Shown piece after piece: positions 39,751 through 47,837 of a stretch of DNA of 64,000 nt. Origin of the DNA: Rhodosalinus halophilus. Its GTDB lineage: Bacteria > Pseudomonadota > Alphaproteobacteria > Rhodobacterales > Rhodobacteraceae. The position numbers and the translations under genes were made by a program. Each line of letters begins with the position of its first letter. Within the stretch, counting starts at the first letter, position 1. The stretch covers positions 267,928 through 331,927 of the forward strand of contig NZ_QNTQ01000008.1 of NCBI RefSeq assembly GCF_003298775.1. Direction: 5' to 3'. The notes beneath the pieces were generated by a model. The model made no database searches, was not told the origin of the DNA, and saw nothing but the letters and a program-made list of their open reading frames with translations.

Positions 39751-42171
39751 ATGCAGGACATGACCGAAACCAGGCTTCTCGTCGAGAACGACACGCTGAT
39801 GCAGGCCGCCGACGCCGCCGGCCGCGCGATCCCGCCGGTCTGGCCGCTGGCCTCCTCGGTTGCGGTGAACCCCTATCTCGGCCAGACCGGCGAGCGGCTC
39901 GCCACCACCGGGGCGCGGCTGGCGCGGGTCGCGGGCGTGGGCGTGACCATGCCGCGGAGCTGGTATCAGGCCCGCCTCGCCGACGGGCGGATCACCGACG
40001 ACGACCTCGCCGCCGCGCTCGAGGCCTGCCCGCATGCCGCGCGGCCCAAGAGCCTCGCGGCGCTCAGGGAGGCCGCCGCCCAGCCCGAGCGGCGCCCGCA
40101 TGCGCTGCCCACCATCGCCGAGATGGCGGCGGATCACTCGGGCATCGACTGGGAAGGCCTGATCGCCGACCGGATCAGCCACTGGGCGGCCGCCTATTTC
40201 GACGAGGGTCAGGCGCTCTGGAAGGCGCCGAAGCGCCGCGGGCCCTACGCGGAATGGCGGGCGATGGCGACGCACGACCTGATCCCGGAAATCCACGGGC
40301 TCAGGGGGTTCGCCGCGCATGTCTTCGACGCGCCCGAGACGGCCGAGGGCGTGATCGCGCGGGCGGCGGAGCGGCTGGGTCTGGCGCCCGCGATGCTCGA
40401 GACCTACTTCCACCGGCTTCTGATCAGCATGGGCGGCTGGGCGCAATACGCGCGCTACCGGCTCTGGCAGGTGGAGCTCGGCGGCGGCACGGATCCGATC
40501 ATGGCCGAGATGCTGGCCATCCGCCTGATCTGGGAGGAGGCGCTGCTCGCCCAGTACGAGGAGGATATCATCGACCGCTGGGAGCGGGTGCGCCGGTCGC
40601 ACGCGGCCCCGGTCGAGCCCACCGCCGACCTCGTCGTGGACGAGATCCTGCAGGAAGCCGCCGAGCGCGGCGCTCAGCGCGAGATCGCGGCCATGTTCGC
40701 CGCCGAGGCCCCCGAGCGGGGCGCGGAGCGGCCGGCGCTTCAGGCGGCGTTCTGCATCGACGTGCGCTCCGAGGTGTTCCGCCGCGCGCTCGAGTCGCTC
40801 GACCGGGGAATCGAGACGCTGGGCTTCGCCGGCTTCTTCGGCGTGGCGACGAAGCATCGCGGCTTCGCCTCCGACGTTGAGGAACTGCGGCTGCCGGTTC
40901 TGCTCAATCCCGGCGTGGGCTCGGTGTCGGGCACGCCGGATATGGCGGAAGAGGACAGGCAGGCGCGCTTCGCCGCGCGGGCCAGCCGCGCCTGGGGCCG
41001 GTTCAAGCTCGCGGCCGTCTCCTCCTTCGCCTTCGTCGAGGCGATGGGGCCGGTCTATGCCGGCAAGCTGGTGCGCGACGCGCTGGGGCTGGAGCCGGCC
41101 GAGCTGCCCGACGGCCCCGCGCCGCGGCTCGACCCGGCGCTGGACCTGGAGGCCCGGATCGGCGCGGCCGAGACGGTGCTGCGCGCCATGTCGCTCACCG
41201 AAAACTTCGCGCGGCTGGTGATCCTCGCGGGCCACGGCGCCAACGTGACCAACAACCCGCACGCTTCCGCCTACCACTGCGGCGCCTGCGGCGGCTACTC
41301 CGGCGAGGTGAACGCGCGCCTGCTGGCCGGCCTCCTGAACGACCCCGAGGTGCGCGCGGGCGTCGCCGCGCGGGGCATCGAGATTCCCGCCGACACGCTC
41401 TTCCTCGGCGCGCTGCACGACACCACCACAGACGCGGTGAAGCTCTACACCGCGGATGTGGACGCCTCGGCGCACGGCGAGGATCTGAGGCAGGCGAAGG
41501 ACTGGCTCGCGCAGGCGGGCAAGCTCACCCGCGGCGAGCGGGCGCTGCGTCTGCCGCGGGCGGGCAGCGCGGCGGAGGTCGAGCCGCGCTCGCGCGACTG
41601 GGCGGAGGTGCGCCCCGAATGGGCGCTCGCGGGTTGCCGTGCCTTCATCGCGGCGCCGCGGGCCCGGACGCTCGGCAAGGATCTCTCGGGCCGCGCCTTC
41701 CTGCACGACTACGACTGGAAGCAGGACGAGGGCTTCCCGGTGCTCGAGCTCATCATGACCGCGCCCGTCGTGGTGGCGAGCTGGATCAGCCTGCAATATT
41801 ACGGCTCGACCGTGACGCCCGACCTCTGGGGCGGGGGCAACAAGCTTCTGCACAACGTCACCGGCGGCATCGGCGTGGTCGAGGGCAATGGCGGGCTGCT
41901 GCGCGCGGGGCTGCCGTGGCAGTCGGTGCACGACGGCGAGGATTTCCAGCACGAGCCGCTGCGCCTGTCGGTCTGCATCGAGGCCCCGCGCGAGGCGATG
42001 TCGGCGATCCTGGAAAAGCACGAGGGCGTGCGCGCGCTCTTCGACAACCGCTGGCTGCACCTCTTCGCGCTGGACGAGGCGGGCCAGCTCGCCTGGCGCT
42101 ACGCGGGCGATCTGGAGTGGGAGCCGGTCGCCGCGACCGAGGCGAAGCCACGCCTCAAGGCGGTCGGATGA
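39751..42171 (+). CDS. dabA: DabA, carbonic-anhydrase-like subunit of the DAB pump (DUF2309)
   Basis: An 806-residue cytoplasmic protein of the DUF2309/UPF0753 family. The four zinc ligands of the beta-carbonic-anhydrase-like site are all here with conserved spacing: Cys335 and Asp337 in [16 protein letters not shown], His495 in [19 protein letters not shown], and Cys510 in [13 protein letters not shown]. The Halothiobacillus equivalents are Cys351, Asp353, His524 and Cys539, the same intervals. It hydrates CO2 to bicarbonate in a one-way reaction powered through DabB. The dabB stop is 22 bp upstream, and the downstream zinc-ribbon gene overlaps its stop. Confidence 0.94.
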   Translation: MQDMTETRLLVENDTLMQAADAAGRAIPPVWPLASSVAVNPYLGQTGERLATTGARLARVAGVGVTMPRSWYQARLADGRITDDDLAAALEACPHAARPKSLAALREAAAQPERRPHALPTIAEMAADHSGIDWEGLIADRISHWAAAYFDEGQALWKAPKRRGPYAEWRAMATHDLIPEIHGLRGFAAHVFDAPETAEGVIARAAERLGLAPAMLETYFHRLLISMGGWAQYARYRLWQVELGGGTDPIMAEMLAIRLIWEEALLAQYEEDIIDRWERVRRSHAAPVEPTADLVVDEILQEAAERGAQREIAAMFAAEAPERGAERPALQAAFCIDVRSEVFRRALESLDRGIETLGFAGFFGVATKHRGFASDVEELRLPVLLNPGVGSVSGTPDMAEEDRQARFAARASRAWGRFKLAAVSSFAFVEAMGPVYAGKLVRDALGLEPAELPDGPAPRLDPALDLEARIGAAETVLRAMSLTENFARLVILAGHGANVTNNPHASAYHCGACGGYSGEVNARLLAGLLNDPEVRAGVAARGIEIPADTLFLGALHDTTTDAVKLYTADVDASAHGEDLRQAKDWLAQAGKLTRGERALRLPRAGSAAEVEPRSRDWAEVRPEWALAGCRAFIAAPRARTLGKDLSGRAFLHDYDWKQDEGFPVLELIMTAPVVVASWISLQYYGSTVTPDLWGGGNKLLHNVTGGIGVVEGNGGLLRAGLPWQSVHDGEDFQHEPLRLSVCIEAPREAMSAILEKHEGVRALFDNRWLHLFALDEAGQLAWRYAGDLEWEPVAATEAKPRLKAVG

Positions 42172-43022
42172 GCGAGGGAGCGCCCGGTCTCTGGGCCGGG
42201 CGCGTCGCGCGTCTCGCCACCATGCACGGCAAGGAGGCCGCGATCGCGCCGCCGCTCGCACGGCTCGCCGGCCTCGAGGTGCGCCGCGCGACCGGCGTCG
42301 ATACCGACGCGCTCGGCACCTTCACCGGGGAGGTGCCCCGCGCGGGCACGCTGCACGAGGCCGCCGAAGCGAAGGCGCGGCTCGCGATGCGCGCCGCAGG
42401 CAGCGACCTCGGGCTCGCCAGCGAAGGCGCCTACGGCCCACACCCGCAGATCCCCTTTCTCGCCAGCGGCGTGGAGACGCTCGTGCTGGTGGACGAGGCG
42501 CGCGGCCTCGTGCTGCGCGAGACGATGGAGGCGCGGCGCCCGGTCTACGACCAGGTCGAGGCGGCGGGCCTCGCCGCGCTCGAGCCCTTCCTTGCGCGGA
42601 TCGGGTTTCCCCAACAGGGCGTTGTCGTGCGTCCGAACCGCGGCGGCGGCAGCCAGCGCAAGGGCCTGCGCGCCCGCGCGCCGCTGGCGCGCGCCGTCGA
42701 GGCGGCCGCCGCGGCCTCGCCGGACGGCCTCGCCGTCGTCGAGACCGACATGCGCGCGCACATGAACCCCACGCGCATGGCCGCCATCGCGCAGCTTGCG
42801 GAACGCTTCGCGACGCGGCTCGCCCGCGCCTGTCCAAGCTGCGGCGCGCCGGGCTGGGGCGTCGCGCGGCCCGGGCCGCCCCTGCCCTGCGCCTGGTGCG
42901 GCGGGGAGACGCTGGCGCGCGGGGGGATGGTCTGGGGCTGCGCCGCCTGCGGCGAAGAGGCGGCGCAGGACGAGGCGCGCGCGATCGCCGATCCGGGGCA
43001 ATGCCCGGCGTGCAATCCGTGA
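42168..43022 (+). CDS. DUF6671-type zinc-ribbon protein overlapping dabA
   Basis: A 284-residue soluble protein. About 200 residues form an alpha/beta region ([19 protein letters not shown], then [36 protein letters not shown]). The C-terminus has four CXXC motifs (Cys222/225, 241/244, 258/261, 279/282) that should form two zinc ribbons. The start overlaps the dabA stop by 4 bp (ATGA), so translation is coupled to dabA. I recall a family of unknown function, DUF6671, with this build. A job in DAB assembly, zinc delivery or regulation is inference from position. Confidence 0.8.
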   Translation: MSEGAPGLWAGRVARLATMHGKEAAIAPPLARLAGLEVRRATGVDTDALGTFTGEVPRAGTLHEAAEAKARLAMRAAGSDLGLASEGAYGPHPQIPFLASGVETLVLVDEARGLVLRETMEARRPVYDQVEAAGLAALEPFLARIGFPQQGVVVRPNRGGGSQRKGLRARAPLARAVEAAAAASPDGLAVVETDMRAHMNPTRMAAIAQLAERFATRLARACPSCGAPGWGVARPGPPLPCAWCGGETLARGGMVWGCAACGEEAAQDEARAIADPGQCPACNP

Positions 43023-43029
43023 GGCCCCC

Positions 43030-43962
43030 TCAGCCGATCACCTGCAGCAGCCCGCGGTGGTCGGTGCGCGCCACGTCGCGCGCGATCTCGGCGAACCGCT
43101 CGAAGCCGGTGCTCCGCCCTGCCGAGCGCCGCCAGACCATGCCGACCATGCGCGTCAGCCGTCCGCCCCGGAAAGGGCGCACCGCCACGTCCGCATCCGG
43201 CGAATCGACCTCGGAGGCGACGTAGAGCGCGGGCAGGATCGTCATGCCCATGCGCATGGCCGCCATCTGGCGCAGCGCGTCGAGGCTGGTGCCTTCGTAG
43301 TCCTGACGCAACCGCGCGCCGGCGCGGGCGCAGAGCTCGGCGATCTGGGCATGCAGCGCATAGTCCGGCCCCAGGGTCAGGACATCCTGCCCCGCAAGCG
43401 CCGCGATCTCGATCGGCCCGCCGCCGCCGAGCGGATGATCATGCGCCATCACCGCGAAAAGCGGCTCGCGAAAGAGTTGCGTCACCACCGCATCGGTCGT
43501 GGGCACCGGCGTCTGGGTCAGCGTCACGTCGTGCATGCCCTCGAGCAGCTCGCCGATGAGCGCCCGCGGCGGCGCCTCGCGGATCACCAGCCGCAGATCG
43601 GGGAAGTGCTCGCGCAGGCGGCGCACCAGCCGCGGCATGAAATAGGGACCGAGCGTCGGCGAAACGCCCAGCCGCACGGTGCCGGAAATGCCCGCCTCGG
43701 CGCGATGGCAGGCCGCGACCATCGCCTCGGTCTCGGCGATGATGCTGCGTGCCCGGCGCAGAACCTCTCGCCCCGCCGGGGTCAGCACGACGCGCCGCCC
43801 TCGCTCGACGAGGTGCTGTTGCAGGCACGTCTCGAGGTTGCCGATCTGCTGACTCAGCGAGGGCTGCGTGACCTCCATGCGCTCGGCAGCCTTGCGGAAG
43901 TGGCCGGTATCGGCGAGTGCCACGAAATAACGCAATTGCTGGAGCGTCGGCTGGCGGGTCAT
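43030..43962 (-). CDS. OxyR-like LysR regulator lacking the peroxidatic cysteine
   Basis: A 310-residue regulator clearly related to OxyR: the HTH start LQQLRYFVALADTGHFRKAAERMEVTQPSLSQQI, and the effector-domain segments VLTLGPDYALHAQIAELC and GTSLDALRQMAAMRMGMTILPALYV. At the position of the reactive E. coli Cys199 there is Ala202, while the partner Cys208 is kept as Cys211. It should therefore not sense peroxide by the classic disulfide switch. It is divergent from a GNAT gene, with a T-N11-A palindrome between. Only 7 bp separate its stop from the zinc-ribbon gene stop. Confidence 0.85.
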   Translation of the reverse strand: MTRQPTLQQLRYFVALADTGHFRKAAERMEVTQPSLSQQIGNLETCLQQHLVERGRRVVLTPAGREVLRRARSIIAETEAMVAACHRAEAGISGTVRLGVSPTLGPYFMPRLVRRLREHFPDLRLVIREAPPRALIGELLEGMHDVTLTQTPVPTTDAVVTQLFREPLFAVMAHDHPLGGGGPIEIAALAGQDVLTLGPDYALHAQIAELCARAGARLRQDYEGTSLDALRQMAAMRMGMTILPALYVASEVDSPDADVAVRPFRGGRLTRMVGMVWRRSAGRSTGFERFAEIARDVARTDHRGLLQVIG

Positions 43963-43987
43963 GCGGATCGGCGGCCTGGCGAGAATC

Positions 43988-44006
43988 TGATAGGTAATTC
44001 CTATCA
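43988..44006. promoter_or_regulatory. LysR operator between the OxyR-like and GNAT genes
   Basis: TGATAGG (43988-43994), 5-bp spacer, CCTATCA (44000-44006): a perfect inverted repeat containing ATAG-N7-CTAT, the OxyR/LysR T-N11-A pattern. A second GATAGG half-site follows at about 44020-44025. It lies 26 bp from the regulator start and 76 bp from the GNAT start. Confidence 0.7.
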
Positions 44007-44081
44007 TGATTGCAGCCCTGATAGGATTGATTTCAGGTCGAGTGGCTGCAAATTTTTGAATATTGAGCTGGGTGGGTAACC

Positions 44082-44834
44082 ATGACCTTCGATTTTTCCA
44101 CAGAGAACGCGCTCGACGCGGCGCATGGCGCATCGCCGGATCCGGCACATCCGCGATCGCAGGGGCCGCTCGGCGCGGCGGAGCTGCAGCGGCTTCGGCG
44201 ATCGGGCGCGGCGGTGGCCTTCGATCCCGCACAGGGCGGCTGGGTGCCCGCGGATGCCGAGGACGATCTTTATCTGCCGCCCGCCATGCCACAGGCCGGC
44301 ACCATCACTCACGGTCGTTCGGCGCAGCCGGTGCGGGGGTTCGGCGGCATGGCCGGGCTCCCGCTCGGCGATCACCGCCTGCGGCCCTGGCGCGCGACGG
44401 AGGCGGCGCGGCTCGCGGAGCTGCTCGGAGATGCCGAGGTCTGGCGCCATCTGCCGGAGTCCTTCAGCGGCGCGCTGACGGAAGAGGACGCGGCGGCGCT
44501 GATCGCGCTCGCCAACGGCGGCGCGCACCACGAGGTCCTGGCGGTCGAACACGATGGTGAGGTCATCGGCCAGGTCCGGCTGGAGTTTTCCGCCGACGGC
44601 CGCGAAGCGGAGCTCAGCTACTGGTTCGGGCGCGCGCATTGGGGCAAGGGGCATGCGGGGCACGTGGTGCCCCGCTTCGTCGCGGAGACCCGCGCGCGCC
44701 ACGCCCGCCTTGACCGTCTGACGGCCCGCGTCCATCGCGACAATGCCGCCTCGGCGCGCGTGCTGGCCCGGGCCGGCTTCACCGAGGAGGCGACGCGGGG
44801 CGACTGGCGCCATTTCTCCCGCGGGATGGGCTGA
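44082..44834 (+). CDS. GNAT acetyltransferase (RimJ/RimL-like) with N-terminal extension
   Basis: A 250-residue protein. Residues 1-90 are a Pro/Gly-rich extension without a recognised domain (AELQRLRRSGAAVAFDPAQGGWVPADAED). Residues 95-250 form a RimJ/RimL-type GNAT domain: LRPWRATEAARLAELLGD, the acetyl-CoA segment YWFGRAHWGKGHAG, and RVHRDNAASARVLARAGFTEE. It would acetylate an amine on a protein or small molecule. It is divergent from the OxyR-like regulator, which may control it. Its stop is 3 bp from the convergent dauB-like stop. Confidence 0.83.
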   Translation: MTFDFSTENALDAAHGASPDPAHPRSQGPLGAAELQRLRRSGAAVAFDPAQGGWVPADAEDDLYLPPAMPQAGTITHGRSAQPVRGFGGMAGLPLGDHRLRPWRATEAARLAELLGDAEVWRHLPESFSGALTEEDAAALIALANGGAHHEVLAVEHDGEVIGQVRLEFSADGREAELSYWFGRAHWGKGHAGHVVPRFVAETRARHARLDRLTARVHRDNAASARVLARAGFTEEATRGDWRHFSRGMG

Positions 44835-44837
44835 GAG

Positions 44838-45815
44838 TCAGAAGGGCGCCTCGATCCCGCGGCCGTCTGCGACGGCCCGCCGCCAGACGTGATGCGCGAC
44901 AGCGAGGTCCTGCGCCGCCACCCCCAGCGAGCGATATAGCGTGATGTCCGCGTCGCCGCGACGCCCCTCGGCCGCGCCCGACAGCACCTCGCCGATCTCG
45001 GCGTGCAGATGCTCCGGCCCGATGCGGCCCGCCGCCGTCATGTCCACGATTTCGCCCGCCTGCGCGAAAAAGGAGGCGCGGAAGTCGCAGAAGACCGCGC
45101 TGCGCAGCACCGCCGTATCGTCCAGCTCGCGCTTGGTCGGAACCGAGGCCCCCACGGCGTTCACATGCTGTCCGGGCTGCAGCCAGTCGCCATGCAGCAC
45201 CGGCGTCGAGGAATTCGTCACCGTGCACACGAGATCCGCCGCGCGCAGCGCGGCCTCGGCGTCCGTGCCGCTTTCGATGACGAGAGCGGGGTGATGCACG
45301 CGCATCCGCTCCGCGAAGGCCGCCGCGCGGGCGGCGTCGCGGCCGATCACCGTGACGCGGGTCACCGGCCGGACGGCGCGCATCGCGGCGAGGTGGTGCT
45401 CGGCCTGCTCGCCGTGGCCGATCAGCACGAGCCGTTCCGCCCCCGGACGCGCAAGCGCGCGGCTGGCCACGGCGCTCGCTGCCGCGGTCCGGATCGCGGT
45501 CAGGAGCCCGGCCTCGATCATCGCGACGCAGCCGCCGGTCTCCGCCTCGAAGAGCGCGACCGCGCCCCGGTGCGAGGAGAGCCCCCGCGCCGGGTTGTCG
45601 GCAAAGATCGAGACGATCTTGACCCCGTAGGCGGCTGGCACATCGAGCGCACCCGGCATGACGCCCATGATCCTGCCCTCGCCCACCGGCACGACCTGGC
45701 GCAGGGGCATCTCGGCGCCGCCGCTGGACACGCGCCGCATCGCCGCCTCCACGACGTCGATCGCCTCGGCCATCGGCAGGAGCGCCGCCACGTCCCGGGC
45801 GTTCAGCACGCGCAT
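44838..45815 (-). CDS. ornithine cyclodeaminase/mu-crystallin family dehydrogenase (DauB-like)
   Basis: A 325-residue NAD(P)-dependent protein of the ornithine cyclodeaminase/mu-crystallin family. Visible are the substrate residues around MPLRQVVPVGEGRIMGVMPG and YGVKIVSIFADNPARGLSSHRG, and the Rossmann fold LVLIGHGEQAEHHLAAM. It follows the D-amino-acid dehydrogenase gene by 13 bp. In Pseudomonas aeruginosa the equivalent pair, dauA and dauB, converts D-arginine to the 2-oxo acid and then to L-arginine. A similar D-to-L inversion is likely here, with an open substrate question. Ornithine cyclodeaminase or alanine dehydrogenase activity are alternatives. Confidence 0.83.
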   Translation of the reverse strand: MRVLNARDVAALLPMAEAIDVVEAAMRRVSSGGAEMPLRQVVPVGEGRIMGVMPGALDVPAAYGVKIVSIFADNPARGLSSHRGAVALFEAETGGCVAMIEAGLLTAIRTAAASAVASRALARPGAERLVLIGHGEQAEHHLAAMRAVRPVTRVTVIGRDAARAAAFAERMRVHHPALVIESGTDAEAALRAADLVCTVTNSSTPVLHGDWLQPGQHVNAVGASVPTKRELDDTAVLRSAVFCDFRASFFAQAGEIVDMTAAGRIGPEHLHAEIGEVLSGAAEGRRGDADITLYRSLGVAAQDLAVAHHVWRRAVADGRGIEAPF

Positions 45816-45828
45816 CGACCCCTCCTGC

Positions 45829-46953
45829 TCAGGCCGCGAGCGCCGGGCGGTCCGGCGCGAAGACCGCCGGATCCACCCCCGCGGCGACCAGCGGCGCCGG
45901 CACCTCGCGCCCCAGCGCGCGCGCCGCGGCCAGCTGCCCCAGGGCCGGCGCGGTCTGGATGCCGTAGCCGCCCTGCCCCGCAAGCCAGAAGAAGCCCTCG
46001 GCGTCGGGTGCGAAACCCGCCACGGGCTCGCCATCGGCCACGAAGCTCCGGAGTCCGGCCCACTTGTGGTCGATCCGGCGGACGGAAATCTCGAAGGCGC
46101 GCTCGATCCGGTCCACCGCGATGGCGACGTCGAGCTCCTCCGGCTGGGCGTCGCAGGGCACGGTGGGCGTCGCATCGGCCGGCGAGATCAGCAGCTTGCC
46201 GGCGTCGGGCTTCACGTAGAACTGTTCCTCGGCGTCCACGACCATCGGCCAGTCCTCGCCGGCCGGTCCGTCAGGCGCATCGATGAGCGCTGCGGTGCGC
46301 CGCTTGGGCGTGAGACCGACCGGCGCGATGCCGGCCATCTGCGCCAGCGCGTCGGCCCAGGCGCCCGCGGCGTTGACGAGCACAGGCGCCTCGATGGTGC
46401 CCTGCTTGGTCCCGACACGCCAGACGCCGCCGGCGCGCGTGACCTCCCGCACCTCGGCGTCGGTCAGCAGCTCGCCGCCCGCCGCCTTCAGCGCGCGCAG
46501 GTAACGCTGATGCAGCGCGTCCACGTCGATGTCGCTCGCTTCCGCGTCCCAGAGCGCGGCGGCGGCATAGTCCGCGCGCAGGAGCGGCATCTTCGCGCGT
46601 GCCTCGGGGATCCGGGCGCTTGCCAGCGCACCGCCCATCTCGGCCTGCAGCGCGGCAAGGGCCGCGCGCTGATCCTCGCGGGCGATGAAGAGCACGCCGC
46701 GCCGCCGCAGAAGCGGCGCGCCGGCCGGCCCCGTCCAGTCGCGGAAGGCGGGCCCCGAGGCGCGCGACAGCGCCCGCACGCCCGGCGGGCCGTAGGTGCA
46801 GGTGTAGAGCGCGGCGGAGCGGCCCGTGGTGTGATAGCCCGGCCGCGTCTCGCGCTCGATCAGCAGGACGCGCGCCTCGCCCGCCAGTTCCGCCGCGACC
46901 GACGCGCCCGCGATGCCGCCGCCGATCACCGCGATATCCGCCCTCTGGGTCAT
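45829..46953 (-). CDS. FAD-dependent D-amino-acid dehydrogenase (DauA-like)
   Basis: A 374-residue flavoprotein, the same length as Pseudomonas DauA (375). Shared blocks include DIAVIGGGIAGASVAAELA, PGYHTTGRSAA, VLVNAAGAWADALA, TPKRRTAALI, QFYVKPDAGKLLISPA, HKWAGLRSFVADGEPVAGF and FFWLAGQGGYGIQT. The residues equal to Arg222, Tyr249 and Arg305, which hold the substrate carboxylate, are kept. The His48 and Glu87 positions, the latter binding the arginine guanidinium, appear as Leu and Val. The substrate is therefore probably not D-arginine. A DauB-like gene follows after 13 bp. Confidence 0.85.
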   Translation of the reverse strand: MTQRADIAVIGGGIAGASVAAELAGEARVLLIERETRPGYHTTGRSAALYTCTYGPPGVRALSRASGPAFRDWTGPAGAPLLRRRGVLFIAREDQRAALAALQAEMGGALASARIPEARAKMPLLRADYAAAALWDAEASDIDVDALHQRYLRALKAAGGELLTDAEVREVTRAGGVWRVGTKQGTIEAPVLVNAAGAWADALAQMAGIAPVGLTPKRRTAALIDAPDGPAGEDWPMVVDAEEQFYVKPDAGKLLISPADATPTVPCDAQPEELDVAIAVDRIERAFEISVRRIDHKWAGLRSFVADGEPVAGFAPDAEGFFWLAGQGGYGIQTAPALGQLAAARALGREVPAPLVAAGVDPAVFAPDRPALAA

Positions 46954-47066
46954 CCGTCCCTCCTTCGCTCGCCCGCCCCTGCATAGCGCCGCGAGGCCCG
47001 GATGGAAATGCGCAGACCGCCGCCCGGCCGCGCCCGAACCGGGCGCTCCTCGCCACGGGGAGCCCG

Positions 47067-47095
47067 GCGAAGAGGCCCGCAAGGGCCGATGAGCG
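47067..47095 (+). ncRNA. GNRA-hairpin motif, copy 2 (unknown element)
   Basis: GCGAAGA, then a 5-bp stem GGCCC/GGGCC capped by the GNRA tetraloop GCAA, then GATGAGCG. The flanks are identical to copy 1 at 30403-30433, while stem length and loop differ. It lies 44 bp before the start of the membrane-protein gene. A further hairpin-like stretch (GCTCC...GGGGAGC) precedes it at 47045-47063. Confidence 0.4.
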
Positions 47096-47138
47096 CACCC
47101 ACTCGACCCCCGCGCGGAACCGCCCTAGCTTGCCCGGC

Positions 47139-47837
47139 ATGATCGTCGTCGCGCCCAACACCGTGCTGAACCCCGCCGCGCTCGAGACGCGGCAGGTGCC
47201 CAAGAAGATGTTCCGGCGCGTCGCGGTGCTGCCGCGGCGCGCGGGCTTCGCCACCTGGGCGCGCATCGTGTTCGACGTGCAGATCCTGCGCTATCTCGTG
47301 GCGCTCGCGCCCTTCGTCGTCGCCATGCTGATCTGGCCGCGCCTCGCCTTCCCCATCGCCCAGGCGCCGATCCTGATGGTGCTGCTCGTGGGGCTCGTGG
47401 AGATGAAGATGCTGCGCGTCTCGAAAGACGGCCGCGCGGACCTGATCGACGAGGATGCGGCCGCCCGCGGGCTCGATACGCTGCGCTTCCGCGCGCGGTC
47501 GATCCTCACGCGTCTTGCCGCCCGCAAGGAGCTGTCCGAGCACCGGCTGCACCTTGTGATCGAACAGTCGGAGCTCGCCCGCGTGCCGCCGCTCACCCTC
47601 GTGTCGGTCCAGCTCGACGGGCCCGATCCGCAGCTGCTGCCGCTCGACGCCGATGAGCAACGCCTGATCCGCGACGAGCTCTTCGGCGGCGCGCTGACCG
47701 AGCGCGAGCTGCTGCGGATCAACCTGCGCGAGGATGTCTTCCTGCGCGACGTGGCGCTCGAGGCGCGGGGCGTCTCGGCGCATGCGCGCCTCGCGGCGCT
47801 GATGGAGCGGGCGCCCGCGGCGGAGCACGCGCAATGA
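47139..47837 (+). CDS. membrane protein of the MoxR/VWA module
   Basis: A 232-residue protein. The N-terminal about 50 residues are basic (KKMFRRVAVLPRR). Two hydrophobic segments at about 52-70 and 76-90 follow, then a soluble alpha-helical region of about 135 residues (RLAARKELSEHRLHLVIEQ, ALTERELLRINLRED). It starts the three-gene unit; its stop overlaps the MoxR start by 4 bp (ATGA). ATG 47139 is preferred over an in-frame TTG three codons earlier. I do not recognise the family. It could anchor the ATPase-VWA complex at the membrane. Confidence 0.72.
   Translation: MIVVAPNTVLNPAALETRQVPKKMFRRVAVLPRRAGFATWARIVFDVQILRYLVALAPFVVAMLIWPRLAFPIAQAPILMVLLVGLVEMKMLRVSKDGRADLIDEDAAARGLDTLRFRARSILTRLAARKELSEHRLHLVIEQSELARVPPLTLVSVQLDGPDPQLLPLDADEQRLIRDELFGGALTERELLRINLREDVFLRDVALEARGVSAHARLAALMERAPAAEHAQ

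Noticed and set aside
43030..43962. True peroxide sensor OxyR
   Set aside because: The peroxidatic cysteine position is Ala202, so the name oxyR is not assigned.
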